Positions 40,326 to 48,227 of a DNA stretch of 64,000 bases are shown here, piece by piece. Source of the stretch: Phocaeicola intestinalis. Its GTDB lineage: Bacteria; Bacteroidota; Bacteroidia; Bacteroidales; Bacteroidaceae. The stretch spans positions 30,974-94,973 of the forward strand of contig NZ_JACSPP010000007.1 in NCBI RefSeq assembly GCF_014837065.1. Reading direction: 5' to 3'. The translations under genes were made by a program, and so were the position numbers. Within the stretch, counting starts at the first letter, position 1. The number at the start of each line of letters is the position of its first letter. Under the pieces are notes generated by a model. That model was given only the letters and a program-made list of their open reading frames with translations, ran no database searches and was not told the DNA's origin.

Positions 40326-40356
40326 AATCGGTGCGCAGGGATGCGCGCCGATTTTT
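40326..40356 (+). terminator. Terminator-like hairpin
   Basis: AATCGGTGCGC / GCGCGCCGATT with loop AGGGAT and a T5 tail. The CGCAGGGATGCG apex is shared with the hairpin at 48169. Confidence 0.65.
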
Positions 40357-40373
40357 AATAGTAGAATACCCTT

Positions 40374-40470
40374 GTTATCTCATAATTTATTGGCACATTA
40401 TCTCATAATTTATTGGCACATTATCTCATAATTTATTGGCACATTATCTCATTATTACTGACACATTGGC
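40374..40470. repeat. 23-bp tandem repeat
   Basis: TATCTCATAATTTATTGGCACAT repeated about three and a half times, followed by degenerate CACATT units. Confidence 0.85.
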
Positions 40471-40511
40471 ACATTAGCATGTCAGTTCATTGTCAATTAA
40501 GAAAACTTTAT

Positions 40512-40519
40512 TATCTTTG
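40512..40519 (+). promoter_or_regulatory. -7 box of the XRE-cupin gene
   Basis: TATCTTTG, 33 bp before the ATG. Confidence 0.65.
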
Positions 40520-40551
40520 TCGGCGGTATAATTTATAAAAATATTCGTACT

Positions 40552-41127
40552 ATGGACCGCACGAACATTATCGGAGAAAAAATAAAGGATTTGCGCACCG
40601 CCAAGGAAATCAGCATCGATGAACTGGCGGAACGTACAGGGCTTACCGCCGGACAGATTGAACGCATAGAAAACAACATTGACATCCCCTCGCTTGCCCC
40701 GCTGCTGAAGATAGCGCGCGCACTGGGTGTACGGCTGGGGACTTTCCTTGACGACCAGTCGGAAGAAGACGGCCCCGTGGTGTGCCGCCGCGGAGAAGCG
40801 GACGACACCATCAGCTTTTCGAACAATGCCGTCGACGCACGCCAGCACATGCACTATCATTCGCTCTCGCGCAGCAAGGCGGACCGCCACATGGAACCGT
40901 TCATCATCGACATCGATGCGAACAACGATGCCTTTACCCTGTCGGCACACGAAGGGGAGGAGTTCATCATGGTGCTGAAAGGAACGCTCGAAATCAATTA
41001 CGGGAAATATACTTACCTGCTGGAAGAGGGGGACACGATTTATTACGACTCCATCGTGCCGCATCACGTGCATGCCTTCGAAGGACAGGCGGCACAGATT
41101 CTGGCGGTGATTTATACACCGGTTTGA
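40552..41127 (+). CDS. XRE-cupin transcriptional regulator
   Basis: A 191-residue regulator. Residues about 8-66 form a helix-turn-helix (IKDLRTAKEISIDELAERTGLTAGQIERIENNIDIPSLAPLLKIARALGV). Residues about 105-190 form a cupin that could bind a small molecule or metal (HMEPFIIDI, AHEGEEFIMVLKGTLEINYGKYTYLLEEGDTIYYDSIVPHHVHAF). It lies upstream of and in line with an acyl-CoA ligase gene, a pairing that suggests it senses a fatty acid or acyl-CoA and controls that gene or itself. Confidence 0.9.
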   Translation: MDRTNIIGEKIKDLRTAKEISIDELAERTGLTAGQIERIENNIDIPSLAPLLKIARALGVRLGTFLDDQSEEDGPVVCRRGEADDTISFSNNAVDARQHMHYHSLSRSKADRHMEPFIIDIDANNDAFTLSAHEGEEFIMVLKGTLEINYGKYTYLLEEGDTIYYDSIVPHHVHAFEGQAAQILAVIYTPV

Positions 41128-41141
41128 CGGTGGATGTATGT

Positions 41142-41345
41142 TTCACCACAGATTACACAGATTTTATCAATTAATAATTAACAATTAATAATTAACAATT
41201 AATAATTAACAATTAATAATTGGCAATTAATAATTAACAATTAATAATTGGCAACGGAAACATCCGCCGTTATTCATTATTAATTAAATCTGTGTCCTCT
41301 GTGGTGAATGAATCGATTATTTTTAATCTGTGTAATCTGTGGTGA
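41142..41345. repeat. Family C repeat enclosing an AATTAATAATTAAC tandem array
   Basis: TTTCACCACAGATTACACAG at the left and two CTGTG...CTGTGGTGAA at the right. Between 41165 and 41262 are about seven ATTAATAATTAAC units. It separates the regulator from the ligase gene. Confidence 0.8.
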
Positions 41346-41358
41346 AAACTTAAATATT

Positions 41359-43011
41359 ATGATTCAACTTTCAGAACGGACATTGGGCGACTGGCTGGAA
41401 CACTGGGCTGCCGTGTCGCCGGACAAAGAATACTTGGTTTATTCCGACCGCAACCTGCGCTTTACGTGGAGCCAGTTCAACCGCCGTGTGGACAACATGG
41501 CAAAGGGGCTGCTTGCCATCGGGGTGACCCATGGCACACATGTGGGCATTTGGGCGAAAAATGTGCCCGACTGGCTGACCTTCCTCTATGCTTGTGCCAA
41601 GATAGGTGCCGTAGCCGTTACGGTGAACACCAACTACAAGCAGGCGGAACTGGAATACCTGTGCGAGAACTCGGACATGCACACCCTCTGCATCGTAGAC
41701 GGTGAGCGGGACAGCAATTTTGTGGAGATGACCTACAAGATGCTGCCCGAACTGAAGACTTTCGAGCGCGGGCACATGAAGAGCAAACGCTTCCCTTACA
41801 TGCGCAACGTTATCTATATCGGGCAGGAGAAATACCGCGGGATGTATAATACGGCGGAAATCTTGCTCCTGGGGAACAACATCGAGGATGATGTGCTGGC
41901 GGAAGCCAAGAAGAAAGTGAACTGCCACGACACGGTGAACATGCAATATACGTCGGGTACCACGGGATTCCCCAAGGGCGTGATGCTGACGCATTACAAC
42001 ATTGCCAACAACGGTTTCCTGACGGGCGAGCACATGAAGTTTACCCAAGACGACAAGCTGTGTGTATGTGTGCCCCTGTTCCATTGTTTCGGCGTGGTGC
42101 TTGCCACGATGAATTGCCTCACCCACGGCTGTACGGAGGTGATGGTGGAACGTTTCGACCCGCTGGTGGTGCTGGCATCCGTCCATAAGGAACGCTGTAC
42201 GGCGCTTTACGGTGTGCCTACGATGTTCATCGCCGAGTTGAACCACCCGATGTTTGACATGTTCGACCTTTCGTGCCTGCGTACGGGCATCATGGCAGGC
42301 TCGCTCTGCCCCGTGGAGCTGATGAAGCAGGTGGAGGAGAAGATGTATATGAAGGTGACCAGCGTGTACGGGCTGACCGAAACTTCGCCGGGCATGACGC
42401 ATAGCCGCATAGACGACCCTGCCGAGGTGCGCTTCAACACCGTGGGGCGTGACTTCGAATTTACCGAGGTGAAGGTTATCGACCCCGAGACAGGCGAGGA
42501 ATGTCCCGTAGGCGTGCAGGGCGAGATGTGCAACCGGGGCTACAACAACATGAAGGGGTATTACAAGAACCCGCAAGCCACCGCCGAGGTGATAGACCGG
42601 AACGGTTTCCTGCACTCGGGCGACTTGGGCGTGAAGGACGAGCACGGAAATTACCGCATCACGGGGCGCATCAAGGACATGATAATCCGTGGGGGCGAGA
42701 ACATTTATCCGCGCGAGATAGAGGAGTTCCTCTACCAGATGCCGGGCATCAAGGATGTGCAGGTGGCAGGTGTGCCGTCGAAGAAATACGGCGAGGCGGT
42801 AGGTGCCTTCATCATCCTGCACGAGGGCTGCACGATGAACGAGTTCGACGTGCGCGAGTTCTGCGAGGGCAAGATTGCCCGCTACAAGATACCGAAGTAT
42901 ATCTTCTTCGTCAAGGAGTTCCCCATGACGGGAAGCGGAAAGATACAGAAGTTCAAGCTGAAAGAACTGAGCCTCAAGCTTTGCGCGGAGCAGGGGATTG
43001 AGGTGGTTTAG
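41359..43011 (+). CDS. AMP-binding acyl-CoA synthetase
   Basis: A 550-residue ANL-superfamily ligase, activating a carboxylate as acyl-AMP and then acyl-CoA. Core motifs: [18 protein letters not shown] (phosphate loop), [48 protein letters not shown], and the catalytic Lys in [15 protein letters not shown] near the end. It is closest in style to medium- or long-chain fatty acyl-CoA synthetases. The frame is open 51 bp upstream, but that part lies in repeat sequence, so I start at 41359. Confidence 0.92.
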   Translation: MIQLSERTLGDWLEHWAAVSPDKEYLVYSDRNLRFTWSQFNRRVDNMAKGLLAIGVTHGTHVGIWAKNVPDWLTFLYACAKIGAVAVTVNTNYKQAELEYLCENSDMHTLCIVDGERDSNFVEMTYKMLPELKTFERGHMKSKRFPYMRNVIYIGQEKYRGMYNTAEILLLGNNIEDDVLAEAKKKVNCHDTVNMQYTSGTTGFPKGVMLTHYNIANNGFLTGEHMKFTQDDKLCVCVPLFHCFGVVLATMNCLTHGCTEVMVERFDPLVVLASVHKERCTALYGVPTMFIAELNHPMFDMFDLSCLRTGIMAGSLCPVELMKQVEEKMYMKVTSVYGLTETSPGMTHSRIDDPAEVRFNTVGRDFEFTEVKVIDPETGEECPVGVQGEMCNRGYNNMKGYYKNPQATAEVIDRNGFLHSGDLGVKDEHGNYRITGRIKDMIIRGGENIYPREIEEFLYQMPGIKDVQVAGVPSKKYGEAVGAFIILHEGCTMNEFDVREFCEGKIARYKIPKYIFFVKEFPMTGSGKIQKFKLKELSLKLCAEQGIEVV

Positions 43012-43014
43012 TTT

Positions 43015-43212
43015 TTGACTAGGTACTAGGTGACTAGGGAACTAGGTGACTAGGTACTAGGTGACTAGGGAACTAGGTGACTAGGTACTAGGTGACTAGG
43101 GAACTAGGTACTAGGTACTAGGTACTAGGTGACCCAATGGTATCTGAAACCTAGTCACCTAGTCCCTAGTCACCTAGTCACCTAATAAGTCCCTAGTCAC
43201 CTAGTAAGTCCC
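43015..43212. repeat. CTAGT-rich palindromic repeat (family A), copy 5
   Basis: GGTGACTAGGTACTAGGTGACTAGGGAACTA steps repeated several times, then a short CAATGGTATCTGAAACC core and CCTAGTCACC steps in inverse order. It lies between convergent genes. Confidence 0.82.
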
Positions 43213-44094
43213 CTACCTCATATTGCGGTATTGTTTGGGCGATACTCCGGTATAGCGCTTGAAGTATTTCCCGAAGAAAGAGATGTCGGGAAAGTTCAGC
43301 GAATAGGCAATCTCCTGTATGGTCAGTTCGGTGGAGCGTAGTTTGGCTTGTGCATCCTTGATGACGAATGCCGAGATGATGTCGGTGAGCGTCCTTCCTG
43401 TTGTTTTTTTGATGGTAGTGCTCAGGTGTTGGGGCGAAAGATGCATTTTGTCGGCATAGAACGAGATGTTCCGTTCGGTCTTGTAGTTTTCTACTACGAC
43501 ACGTATCAGTTCTTTCACGATTTCCTGGCTGCGTGTATAATGCTGGGTGTTTTTTGCCAGTGGTTCTTGCCTGTTGATATTTCCCAATTCAATAATCAGT
43601 CCGGTCAGAATCAGCGGAAGCTGTTCTTCCCTTATCAGCACATTGCCCAGCCTTTTTGCCTTTATCAGTACTTTGAAATAATCGCCGAACAGGTCTGCCA
43701 TTTCAGGAGACAAGCTGATGACCGGTTCTTCCAGAATAGAGGGGGCATACTGTATTGTGTTGGAAAACAGGAAAGGGTGCTGTATCAGTGTGGAGGAGAA
43801 TCCGACAAAGGCGAACCGGCAATCGGGTGTATCCTCTGTTATCTGTACGAACTGGTTGGGATAGATTACGGCTATCGTATTCTTTTTCAGTTCGTATTGG
43901 GTCAGGTGGATGGTGATTTTGCATTTTCCTCTTATACAAAGCAATATCAGGCACCCTGATATCTGCTCTGGAGTTTCGAAAAGTTTCTTAAGATTACCGA
44001 TTACATCAATGCCTGCTATGAAGTGGGTTTCGGCGGGTATAGCGGTTAGTGAACTTACTCGTTTCATTATTTCCTTCTTAATATTAGCAAGCAA
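43213..44094 (-). CDS. AraC-family transcriptional regulator
   Basis: A 293-residue protein. The N-terminal part (about 20-170) resembles an AraC-type sensor (LILLCIRGKCKITIHLTQYELKKNTIAVIYPNQFVQI). The C-terminal 100 residues form the double helix-turn-helix: ERNISFYADKMHLSPQHLSTTIKKTTGRTLTDII and LTIQEIAYSLNFPDISFFGKYFKRYTGVSPKQYR. A start nine codons in (MKRVSS) is possible. The neighbours on either side, an acyl-CoA ligase and an alpha/beta hydrolase, are candidate targets. Confidence 0.92.
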   Translation of the reverse strand: MLANIKKEIMKRVSSLTAIPAETHFIAGIDVIGNLKKLFETPEQISGCLILLCIRGKCKITIHLTQYELKKNTIAVIYPNQFVQITEDTPDCRFAFVGFSSTLIQHPFLFSNTIQYAPSILEEPVISLSPEMADLFGDYFKVLIKAKRLGNVLIREEQLPLILTGLIIELGNINRQEPLAKNTQHYTRSQEIVKELIRVVVENYKTERNISFYADKMHLSPQHLSTTIKKTTGRTLTDIISAFVIKDAQAKLRSTELTIQEIAYSLNFPDISFFGKYFKRYTGVSPKQYRNMR

Positions 44095-44173
44095 ATATAG
44101 ATTTTTTATGCTTCAGTTCCAAATGTGCTTCGTCTGCTTTTCCGAACTTTAAAAGAACTTTGCAGAAGTTAAG

Positions 44174-44193
44174 CCGGCACCAAGTGGTGCCGG
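44174..44193 (-). terminator. Hairpin after the hydrolase gene
   Basis: CCGGCACCA / TGGTGCCGG, 9-bp perfect stem with a 2-nt loop just after the stop codon. It has no T-run. Confidence 0.55.
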
Positions 44194-44197
44194 GTTC

Positions 44198-45034
44198 TTA
44201 TTTTCCGTCTTTCAATTTTTTTATCAGCCACGAAGAAGCTACAGAGGTGGCATATGGCAAGTTGGCGCCGAATCCGTGGTTTTCTCCCGGTATCAGGGTC
44301 ATTTCGCTTTTCTTCATGGTCTGGTGGAATCTTTCTCCGTAAGTGTAAGGTACTATCCGGTCGTCCATTCCGTGTATCACAAGTACAGGGCCGTCGTACC
44401 GGCTTGCCGTTTCATATATCGGCAGTTCGAGGGCGGTCTGGATGTAGTTTCTTCCCAGTTTGTGTCCTGAAGGCATGGTGATGTATTCAGGGGCGTGCCA
44501 GGGGTCGTATACGACTCCCATTGTGTTGCCCCGCAGGGCATCATCGCGCAATACGGCGGCAGGTGCCATCAGTACTACGCTCCGGATGGCATATTTGCCC
44601 AGTCGTCCTGCGGTCATTGCCGAAACCACCCCTCCTTGCGAATGTCCCAGCAGGGAGATGCTGGCGGTTTGCGGCAGGTTGCGTGTAAAGGCTATGACGG
44701 CCAGTGCATCGTCTATTTCATTGGGGACGGTCATATTGATGAAATCCCCTTCACTTGCTCCATGTCCGTTGAAGTCGAAACGCACTACGCCGATTCCGGC
44801 TTCTGTCAGTTTGTCGCTGATGGTGTCGAACAAGGGTCCTTGCATATTGGCGGTAAATCCGTGGCAGAGTATGACCATCGGGCATTTTTCTCCTTGTTGG
44901 AGTGCGGGGAGCTGCAGGCGTGCCGCCAGCCGTCCCATCGGTCCTTTGATGTAGAAAGTAGAGTCGGTTTGTGCCGATGCGCTGATGCAGCCCAGCATGA
45001 GGGCAAGTGTAAAGAATAGTTTTTTCAGTTTCAT
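44198..45034 (-). CDS. Secreted alpha/beta hydrolase
   Basis: A 278-residue esterase-like enzyme. The signal peptide MKLKKLFFTLALMLGCISASAQ ends in a signal-peptidase-I-type site. The hydrolase core has LCHGFTANM (oxyanion), the nucleophile GHSQGG near residue 125, IHGMDDRIVPY with the acid Asp and ENHGFG with the catalytic His. The pattern resembles feruloyl/cinnamoyl esterases, but the substrate is not certain. A start ten codons earlier is open, but the signal peptide starts at 45034. Confidence 0.88.
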   Translation of the reverse strand: MKLKKLFFTLALMLGCISASAQTDSTFYIKGPMGRLAARLQLPALQQGEKCPMVILCHGFTANMQGPLFDTISDKLTEAGIGVVRFDFNGHGASEGDFINMTVPNEIDDALAVIAFTRNLPQTASISLLGHSQGGVVSAMTAGRLGKYAIRSVVLMAPAAVLRDDALRGNTMGVVYDPWHAPEYITMPSGHKLGRNYIQTALELPIYETASRYDGPVLVIHGMDDRIVPYTYGERFHQTMKKSEMTLIPGENHGFGANLPYATSVASSWLIKKLKDGK

Positions 45035-45114
45035 ATTGTCTTTAGAATTTATGGATGAATGCATTTCACCTTCATCCTATTGGCATTTTGCGGATAAATT
45101 TAAACAGGCTCTTA

Positions 45115-45306
45115 GAAGCTGTTTTGAATTTATCGTGCGATGATTTGGGATGAGTTTTTGAGGCATTTTCGCTTCTGTGATGAGGAAGATAGCGGGCTAT
45201 CTGACGAAGAACAGGAGCGAAAAGGACCAAAAAATCGCCCAAAGCACACACGAAAACAGATACATCAAGCCAAGAAAAACTTTTTGGAGAAATTCAAAAC
45301 AGCTTC
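45115..45306. mobile_element. 192-bp MITE-like element, copy 2
   Basis: Same ends and length as copy 1, flanked by TTA (45112-45114 and 45307-45309). The right-hand TTA is the stop codon (TAA) of the neighbouring minus-strand gene. Confidence 0.88.
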
Positions 45307-45573
45307 TTAGTATCTTTTTCTTTTGCCACTTCCGAAGAAAGCACGTACGCGGCGTAATACTTTGATGCCTGTCATCAGTCCGTCGTAGGCGGCGATGCCC
45401 ATGTTGACATGTTGCATCATCCCTTCAAATTTGTTTTTGCTTTGTGGCGGGGCAAAGAGTTGATGGGCAAGGTGGAGCATCTGTTCTTTTGACTGGAGGA
45501 TTTCCTTTTTTTTATCTATCCGTTGCTGGCGGATCATTTCCAGGGTATAGTGGTTCGGTGGTAGATTGTTCAT
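45307..45573 (-). CDS. Small protein of the YtxH/holin-like cluster
   Basis: An 88-residue protein (MNNLPPNHYTLEMIRQQRIDKKKEILQSKEQMLHLAHQLFAP...) with an amphipathic N-terminal half, a region MMQHVNMGIAAYDGLMTGIKVLRRVRAFFG that could be a short membrane-associated helix, and a basic tail. It overlaps the upstream holin-like gene by four bases (ATGA). Its stop codon coincides with the target duplication of a MITE. Found as a partner of such membrane proteins; role unknown. Confidence 0.75.
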   Translation of the reverse strand: MNNLPPNHYTLEMIRQQRIDKKKEILQSKEQMLHLAHQLFAPPQSKNKFEGMMQHVNMGIAAYDGLMTGIKVLRRVRAFFGSGKRKRY

Positions 45574-45941
45574 GGTTCTGTTTTCTTTGTGTCATCCAAA
45601 AATAGCCGTGCCAGGAAATTGACCATCGGCTGGAAGATAAGTGGTACGCGGAAGCGATAGATGAGCAGGGCTATCGCAATCAGCAGGATGCCTACAATGG
45701 CGTAGCCCGCTATCAGGCTTCCCACGGCGGTGGCAAGTACATATACCAGCATGAACGAGAAATAGAAAAGGGCCATCACTCCTACGGTCACCAGGATGAA
45801 AATCAGAATCAGTGTAGAGAGCAGGATGGTGAGTTTTTCTATCGCTTCCAGCCGGAGGTATTGTCCTTGCAGTTCAAGGTATTTCCTGAATTCCTTGAAG
45901 AGGTCTTGCAGGTTGTCAATGCTTTTGTCGTTAGCAAACAT
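45570..45941 (-). CDS. Phage holin family-like membrane protein
   Basis: A 123-residue protein with an N-terminal helical region (NLQDLFKEFRKYLELQGQYLRLEAIEKL) followed by two long hydrophobic hairpins (TILLSTLILIFILVTVGVMALFYFSFMLVYVLATAV and GYAIVGILLIAIALLIYRF). It fits the Phage_holin_3_6/DUF1469 group, chromosomal envelope proteins not tied to lysis. It is coupled to the next gene by an ATGA overlap. A strong terminator separates it from the YtxH-like gene upstream. Confidence 0.82.
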   Translation of the reverse strand: MFANDKSIDNLQDLFKEFRKYLELQGQYLRLEAIEKLTILLSTLILIFILVTVGVMALFYFSFMLVYVLATAVGSLIAGYAIVGILLIAIALLIYRFRVPLIFQPMVNFLARLFLDDTKKTEP

Positions 45942-45955
45942 AGTTTCTGGAGGTT

Positions 45956-46000
45956 TAAAAAAGAGGGTGTGCTAAAATTTTCCTTTTACCACACCCTCTT
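45956..46000 (-). terminator. Terminator of the YtxH-like gene
   Basis: On the minus strand AAGAGGGTGTG / CACACCCTCTT, 11 bp, followed by T6. Complete and strong, so the downstream holin-like gene needs its own start or read-through. Confidence 0.9.
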
Positions 46001-46017
46001 GAAGTTCATGCTCATGA

Positions 46018-46221
46018 TTAGTCGGCATCTTTTACTTCTGATGCGATTTGGTCAACCAAATCATCCATTTCTTCACGGTTCAGACGGATACCTTTTTTAC
46101 GCAAAAGCTCAGCTATTTTGTTACGTGTGTCGGTACCCTTTTCCGGAGCAAATAAAATACCTGCTGCTGCACCAATGGCAATCCCACCCAAGAATGCAGC
46201 TACTACATTCAATGCTTTCAT
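46018..46221 (-). CDS. YtxH-domain protein
   Basis: A 67-residue protein. An N-terminal Gly/Ala-rich membrane segment (VVAAFLGGIAIGAAAGILFAPEKG) carries the YtxH motif LFAPxxG, followed by a charged helix (TRNKIAELLRKKGIRLNREEMDDLVDQIASEVKDAD). These proteins are linked to envelope stress. The promoter TAGATTTG is at 46259-46252 (minus). Confidence 0.88.
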   Translation of the reverse strand: MKALNVVAAFLGGIAIGAAAGILFAPEKGTDTRNKIAELLRKKGIRLNREEMDDLVDQIASEVKDAD

Positions 46222-46251
46222 ATCAAAACGTTTTTTTAGTTATTACGCTTA

Positions 46252-46259
46252 CAAATCTA
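46252..46259 (-). promoter_or_regulatory. -7 box of the YtxH-like gene
   Basis: TAGATTTG on the minus strand, 31 bp before the ATG. Confidence 0.6.
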
Positions 46260-46365
46260 AGAAAATTCTGATTATAATGCATCATTTTTGGACGAAATAT
46301 TTGACAAATCCCATAATATCTTGCATTATTAACAGATTTTAATAGCAAGACTAGGGAGATATTGC

Positions 46366-46373
46366 TACTTTTG
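46366..46373 (+). promoter_or_regulatory. -7 box of the SPOR lipoprotein gene
   Basis: TACTTTTG, 54 bp before the ATG. Confidence 0.6.
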
Positions 46374-46426
46374 CAAAAAATAAAACGAGAAGAAACGGAA
46401 AAGTTAAATTTATAAATTCAAGACAA

Positions 46427-46927
46427 ATGAAGAAAGTTGTTGTATTGGGAATGGGATTGTGTGTAGCTTTGGCATTCTCATCCTGTAAGTCAAGCGAAAG
46501 TGCTTATAAAAAGGCTTATGAAAAAGCGAAACAACAAGAATTGGCAGAAGCCGCAACCAGTGAGGCTCCGGCGGAGACAGTTGCTCCGATAGCTCCTGTT
46601 ACTCCTGCTCCTACAACTCCTGCCCCTGTGACTACGGCACCGGTCCGTGAAGAAAAGGTAGAACTGGTTTCGGGTGACGGGCTGAAGGCATACAGTGTGG
46701 TATGCGGAAGTTTCGGTATCAAGGCAAACGCCGACGGTCTGAAAGGGCAGATGGATGGCGAAGGGTATAATGCCAAGGTGGTATATAATGCTGAAAAGAA
46801 TATGTACCGCGTCATTGTGGCTTCTTATGATACACACGAAGAGGCTTCGGCTGCCCGCGACGCTTTTAAAGCCAAGTATCCCGACCGCAAGGATTTCCAG
46901 GGTGCGTGGCTGCTTTATGCCAAATAG
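46427..46927 (+). CDS. SPOR-domain lipoprotein
   Basis: A 166-residue lipoprotein with signal peptide and lipobox AFSSC, a Lys/Ala-rich segment (SAYKKAYEKAKQQELAEAA) and a Pro/Thr/Ala linker (APIAPVTPAPTTPAPVTTAPV). The C-terminal SPOR domain (about 85-165: YSVVCGSFGIKANADGLKGQMDGEGYNAKVVYNAEKNMYRVIVASYDTHEEA) binds glycan strands lacking stem peptides. It probably anchors to septal peptidoglycan. Flanked by its own promoter and a strong terminator. Confidence 0.92.
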   Translation: MKKVVVLGMGLCVALAFSSCKSSESAYKKAYEKAKQQELAEAATSEAPAETVAPIAPVTPAPTTPAPVTTAPVREEKVELVSGDGLKAYSVVCGSFGIKANADGLKGQMDGEGYNAKVVYNAEKNMYRVIVASYDTHEEASAARDAFKAKYPDRKDFQGAWLLYAK

Positions 46928-46966
46928 TAAATAGACCGGAAATAATATCCGATAATTCAGATTTAG

Positions 46967-46997
46967 AGCGGTAGCCTTTTGGCTATCGCTTTTTTTT
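46967..46997 (+). terminator. Terminator of the SPOR gene
   Basis: AGCGGTAGCC / GGCTATCGCT with a TTTT loop and T7+ run. The loop and 3' arm contain the -33 TTTG of the next gene. Confidence 0.9.
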
Positions 46998-47006
46998 GTA
47001 ACTTTG
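46978..47006 (+). promoter_or_regulatory. Promoter of the PCMD gene
   Basis: TTTG 46978-46981, 17 bp, TAACTTTG 46999-47006, overlapping the preceding terminator. Confidence 0.7.
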
Positions 47007-47036
47007 CCCGCAAATTAAAATAAGGTAGAATAATAC

Positions 47037-47993
47037 ATGAGAAAGATGAAATGGATGTTCGGAGTGCTGGCGATGGCATTTCCTCTTTTTATGAATGCGC
47101 AGGAGAAAGTCGTTCCTCTGAAATATGGTGATATGGACCAGTGGATTACGCGCAAGATTCACGAATCGGGTATTATTGGCGGCGATACGAAACTGCTTTA
47201 TGAAGTAGGGCCTGTGAAAGAACTGGATGGGAATACCCCGTATGTGAACCAGGGAGGTTCGCCGTGGGGAAATTCCAATGTTATGGCAAAGGTGATGGGG
47301 ATTGTCAAGACCAATACCAGTGTTTATCCCGAACAGAGGGAAGGGGGCTATTGTGCCCGTCTGGAAACGCATATCGAAAGTGTCAAGGTTTTGGGAGTGG
47401 TGAATATCACGGTGCTGGCTTCCGGTTCCTTGTTTCTGGGCGATATGAAAGAACCTATCACCGGAACGAAGGAAGGTGAGAAAGCCTTGAATATGGGAGT
47501 GCGTTTTAATTCCCGTCCCAAAGCTGTCCGTTACGATTACAAGGTAAAAATGTCGGGTGAGCCGAACCGCATCCGTCAGACGGGATTCAGCCGGAAAAGC
47601 ACTGTTCCGGGGCAAGACTGTGCCATTATGACCTGCTTGCTTCAGAAGCGCACCGAGGATGCCGAGGGCAATATCATAGCCAAGCGTATCGGTACGGCGG
47701 TTATCCGTTATCAGCAGACTGAAGGCTGGCGCAACAAGGCGACTTATGATATTCATTACGGAGATATATCGCATACTTCTTATTACGATGCCGAACTGAT
47801 GAAACTGGGTGTGGGCAATTATCATGCACGCAATAGCAAGGGTGAGAGTGTCTTGATTCAGGAAAACGGATGGGCGGATGCCGATGAAACACCTACTCAT
47901 CTCATTCTGCAGTTTACGTCCAGTCTGGGCGGTGCCTTTGTCGGTTCGCCGGGCAATACACTGTGGGTGGATAACGTTTGTCTGGTGTATTAA
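47037..47993 (+). CDS. Secreted PCMD-domain protein
   Basis: A 318-residue exported protein (signal peptide to about residue 21: MFGVLAMAFPLFMNAQ). The body matches the PCMD beta-sandwich found in many Bacteroidales surface proteins: YCARLETHIESVKVLGVVNITVLASGSLFLGDM, FNSRPKAVRYDYKVKMSG, and the final LQFTSSLGGAFVGSPGNTLWVDNVCLVY. The fold is linked to carbohydrate binding or metabolism, without proven activity. It stands as a single gene between terminators. Confidence 0.86.
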   Translation: MRKMKWMFGVLAMAFPLFMNAQEKVVPLKYGDMDQWITRKIHESGIIGGDTKLLYEVGPVKELDGNTPYVNQGGSPWGNSNVMAKVMGIVKTNTSVYPEQREGGYCARLETHIESVKVLGVVNITVLASGSLFLGDMKEPITGTKEGEKALNMGVRFNSRPKAVRYDYKVKMSGEPNRIRQTGFSRKSTVPGQDCAIMTCLLQKRTEDAEGNIIAKRIGTAVIRYQQTEGWRNKATYDIHYGDISHTSYYDAELMKLGVGNYHARNSKGESVLIQENGWADADETPTHLILQFTSSLGGAFVGSPGNTLWVDNVCLVY

Positions 47994-48168
47994 GATAAAT
48001 GAATGTCCGCAAAATGCCAATTCATATTTTTTTTATATGGTTGAAAACAATTTCAGTCCCGGAAGTGTTATAAGAAAGAAGGGAATAGAAATCCCCTTCG
48101 ATAATATCTCTATCAAAAAAGACGGGAAAGCGTTCCTGTCGTGCATTTTACTTAAATTAGTAATTCGG

Positions 48169-48202
48169 AAAAGCCGATACGCAGGGATGCGCATCGGCTT
48201 TT
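48169..48202. terminator. Hairpin between PCMD and AsmA genes
   Basis: AAAAGCCGAT / ATCGGCTTTT with apex ACGCAGGGATGCGC. It lies between convergent genes; A and T flanks suit either strand. The 230-bp gap holds no gene. Confidence 0.75.
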
Positions 48203-48227
48203 GCCGTTTCAGGCTTTGTGCCTGGTC

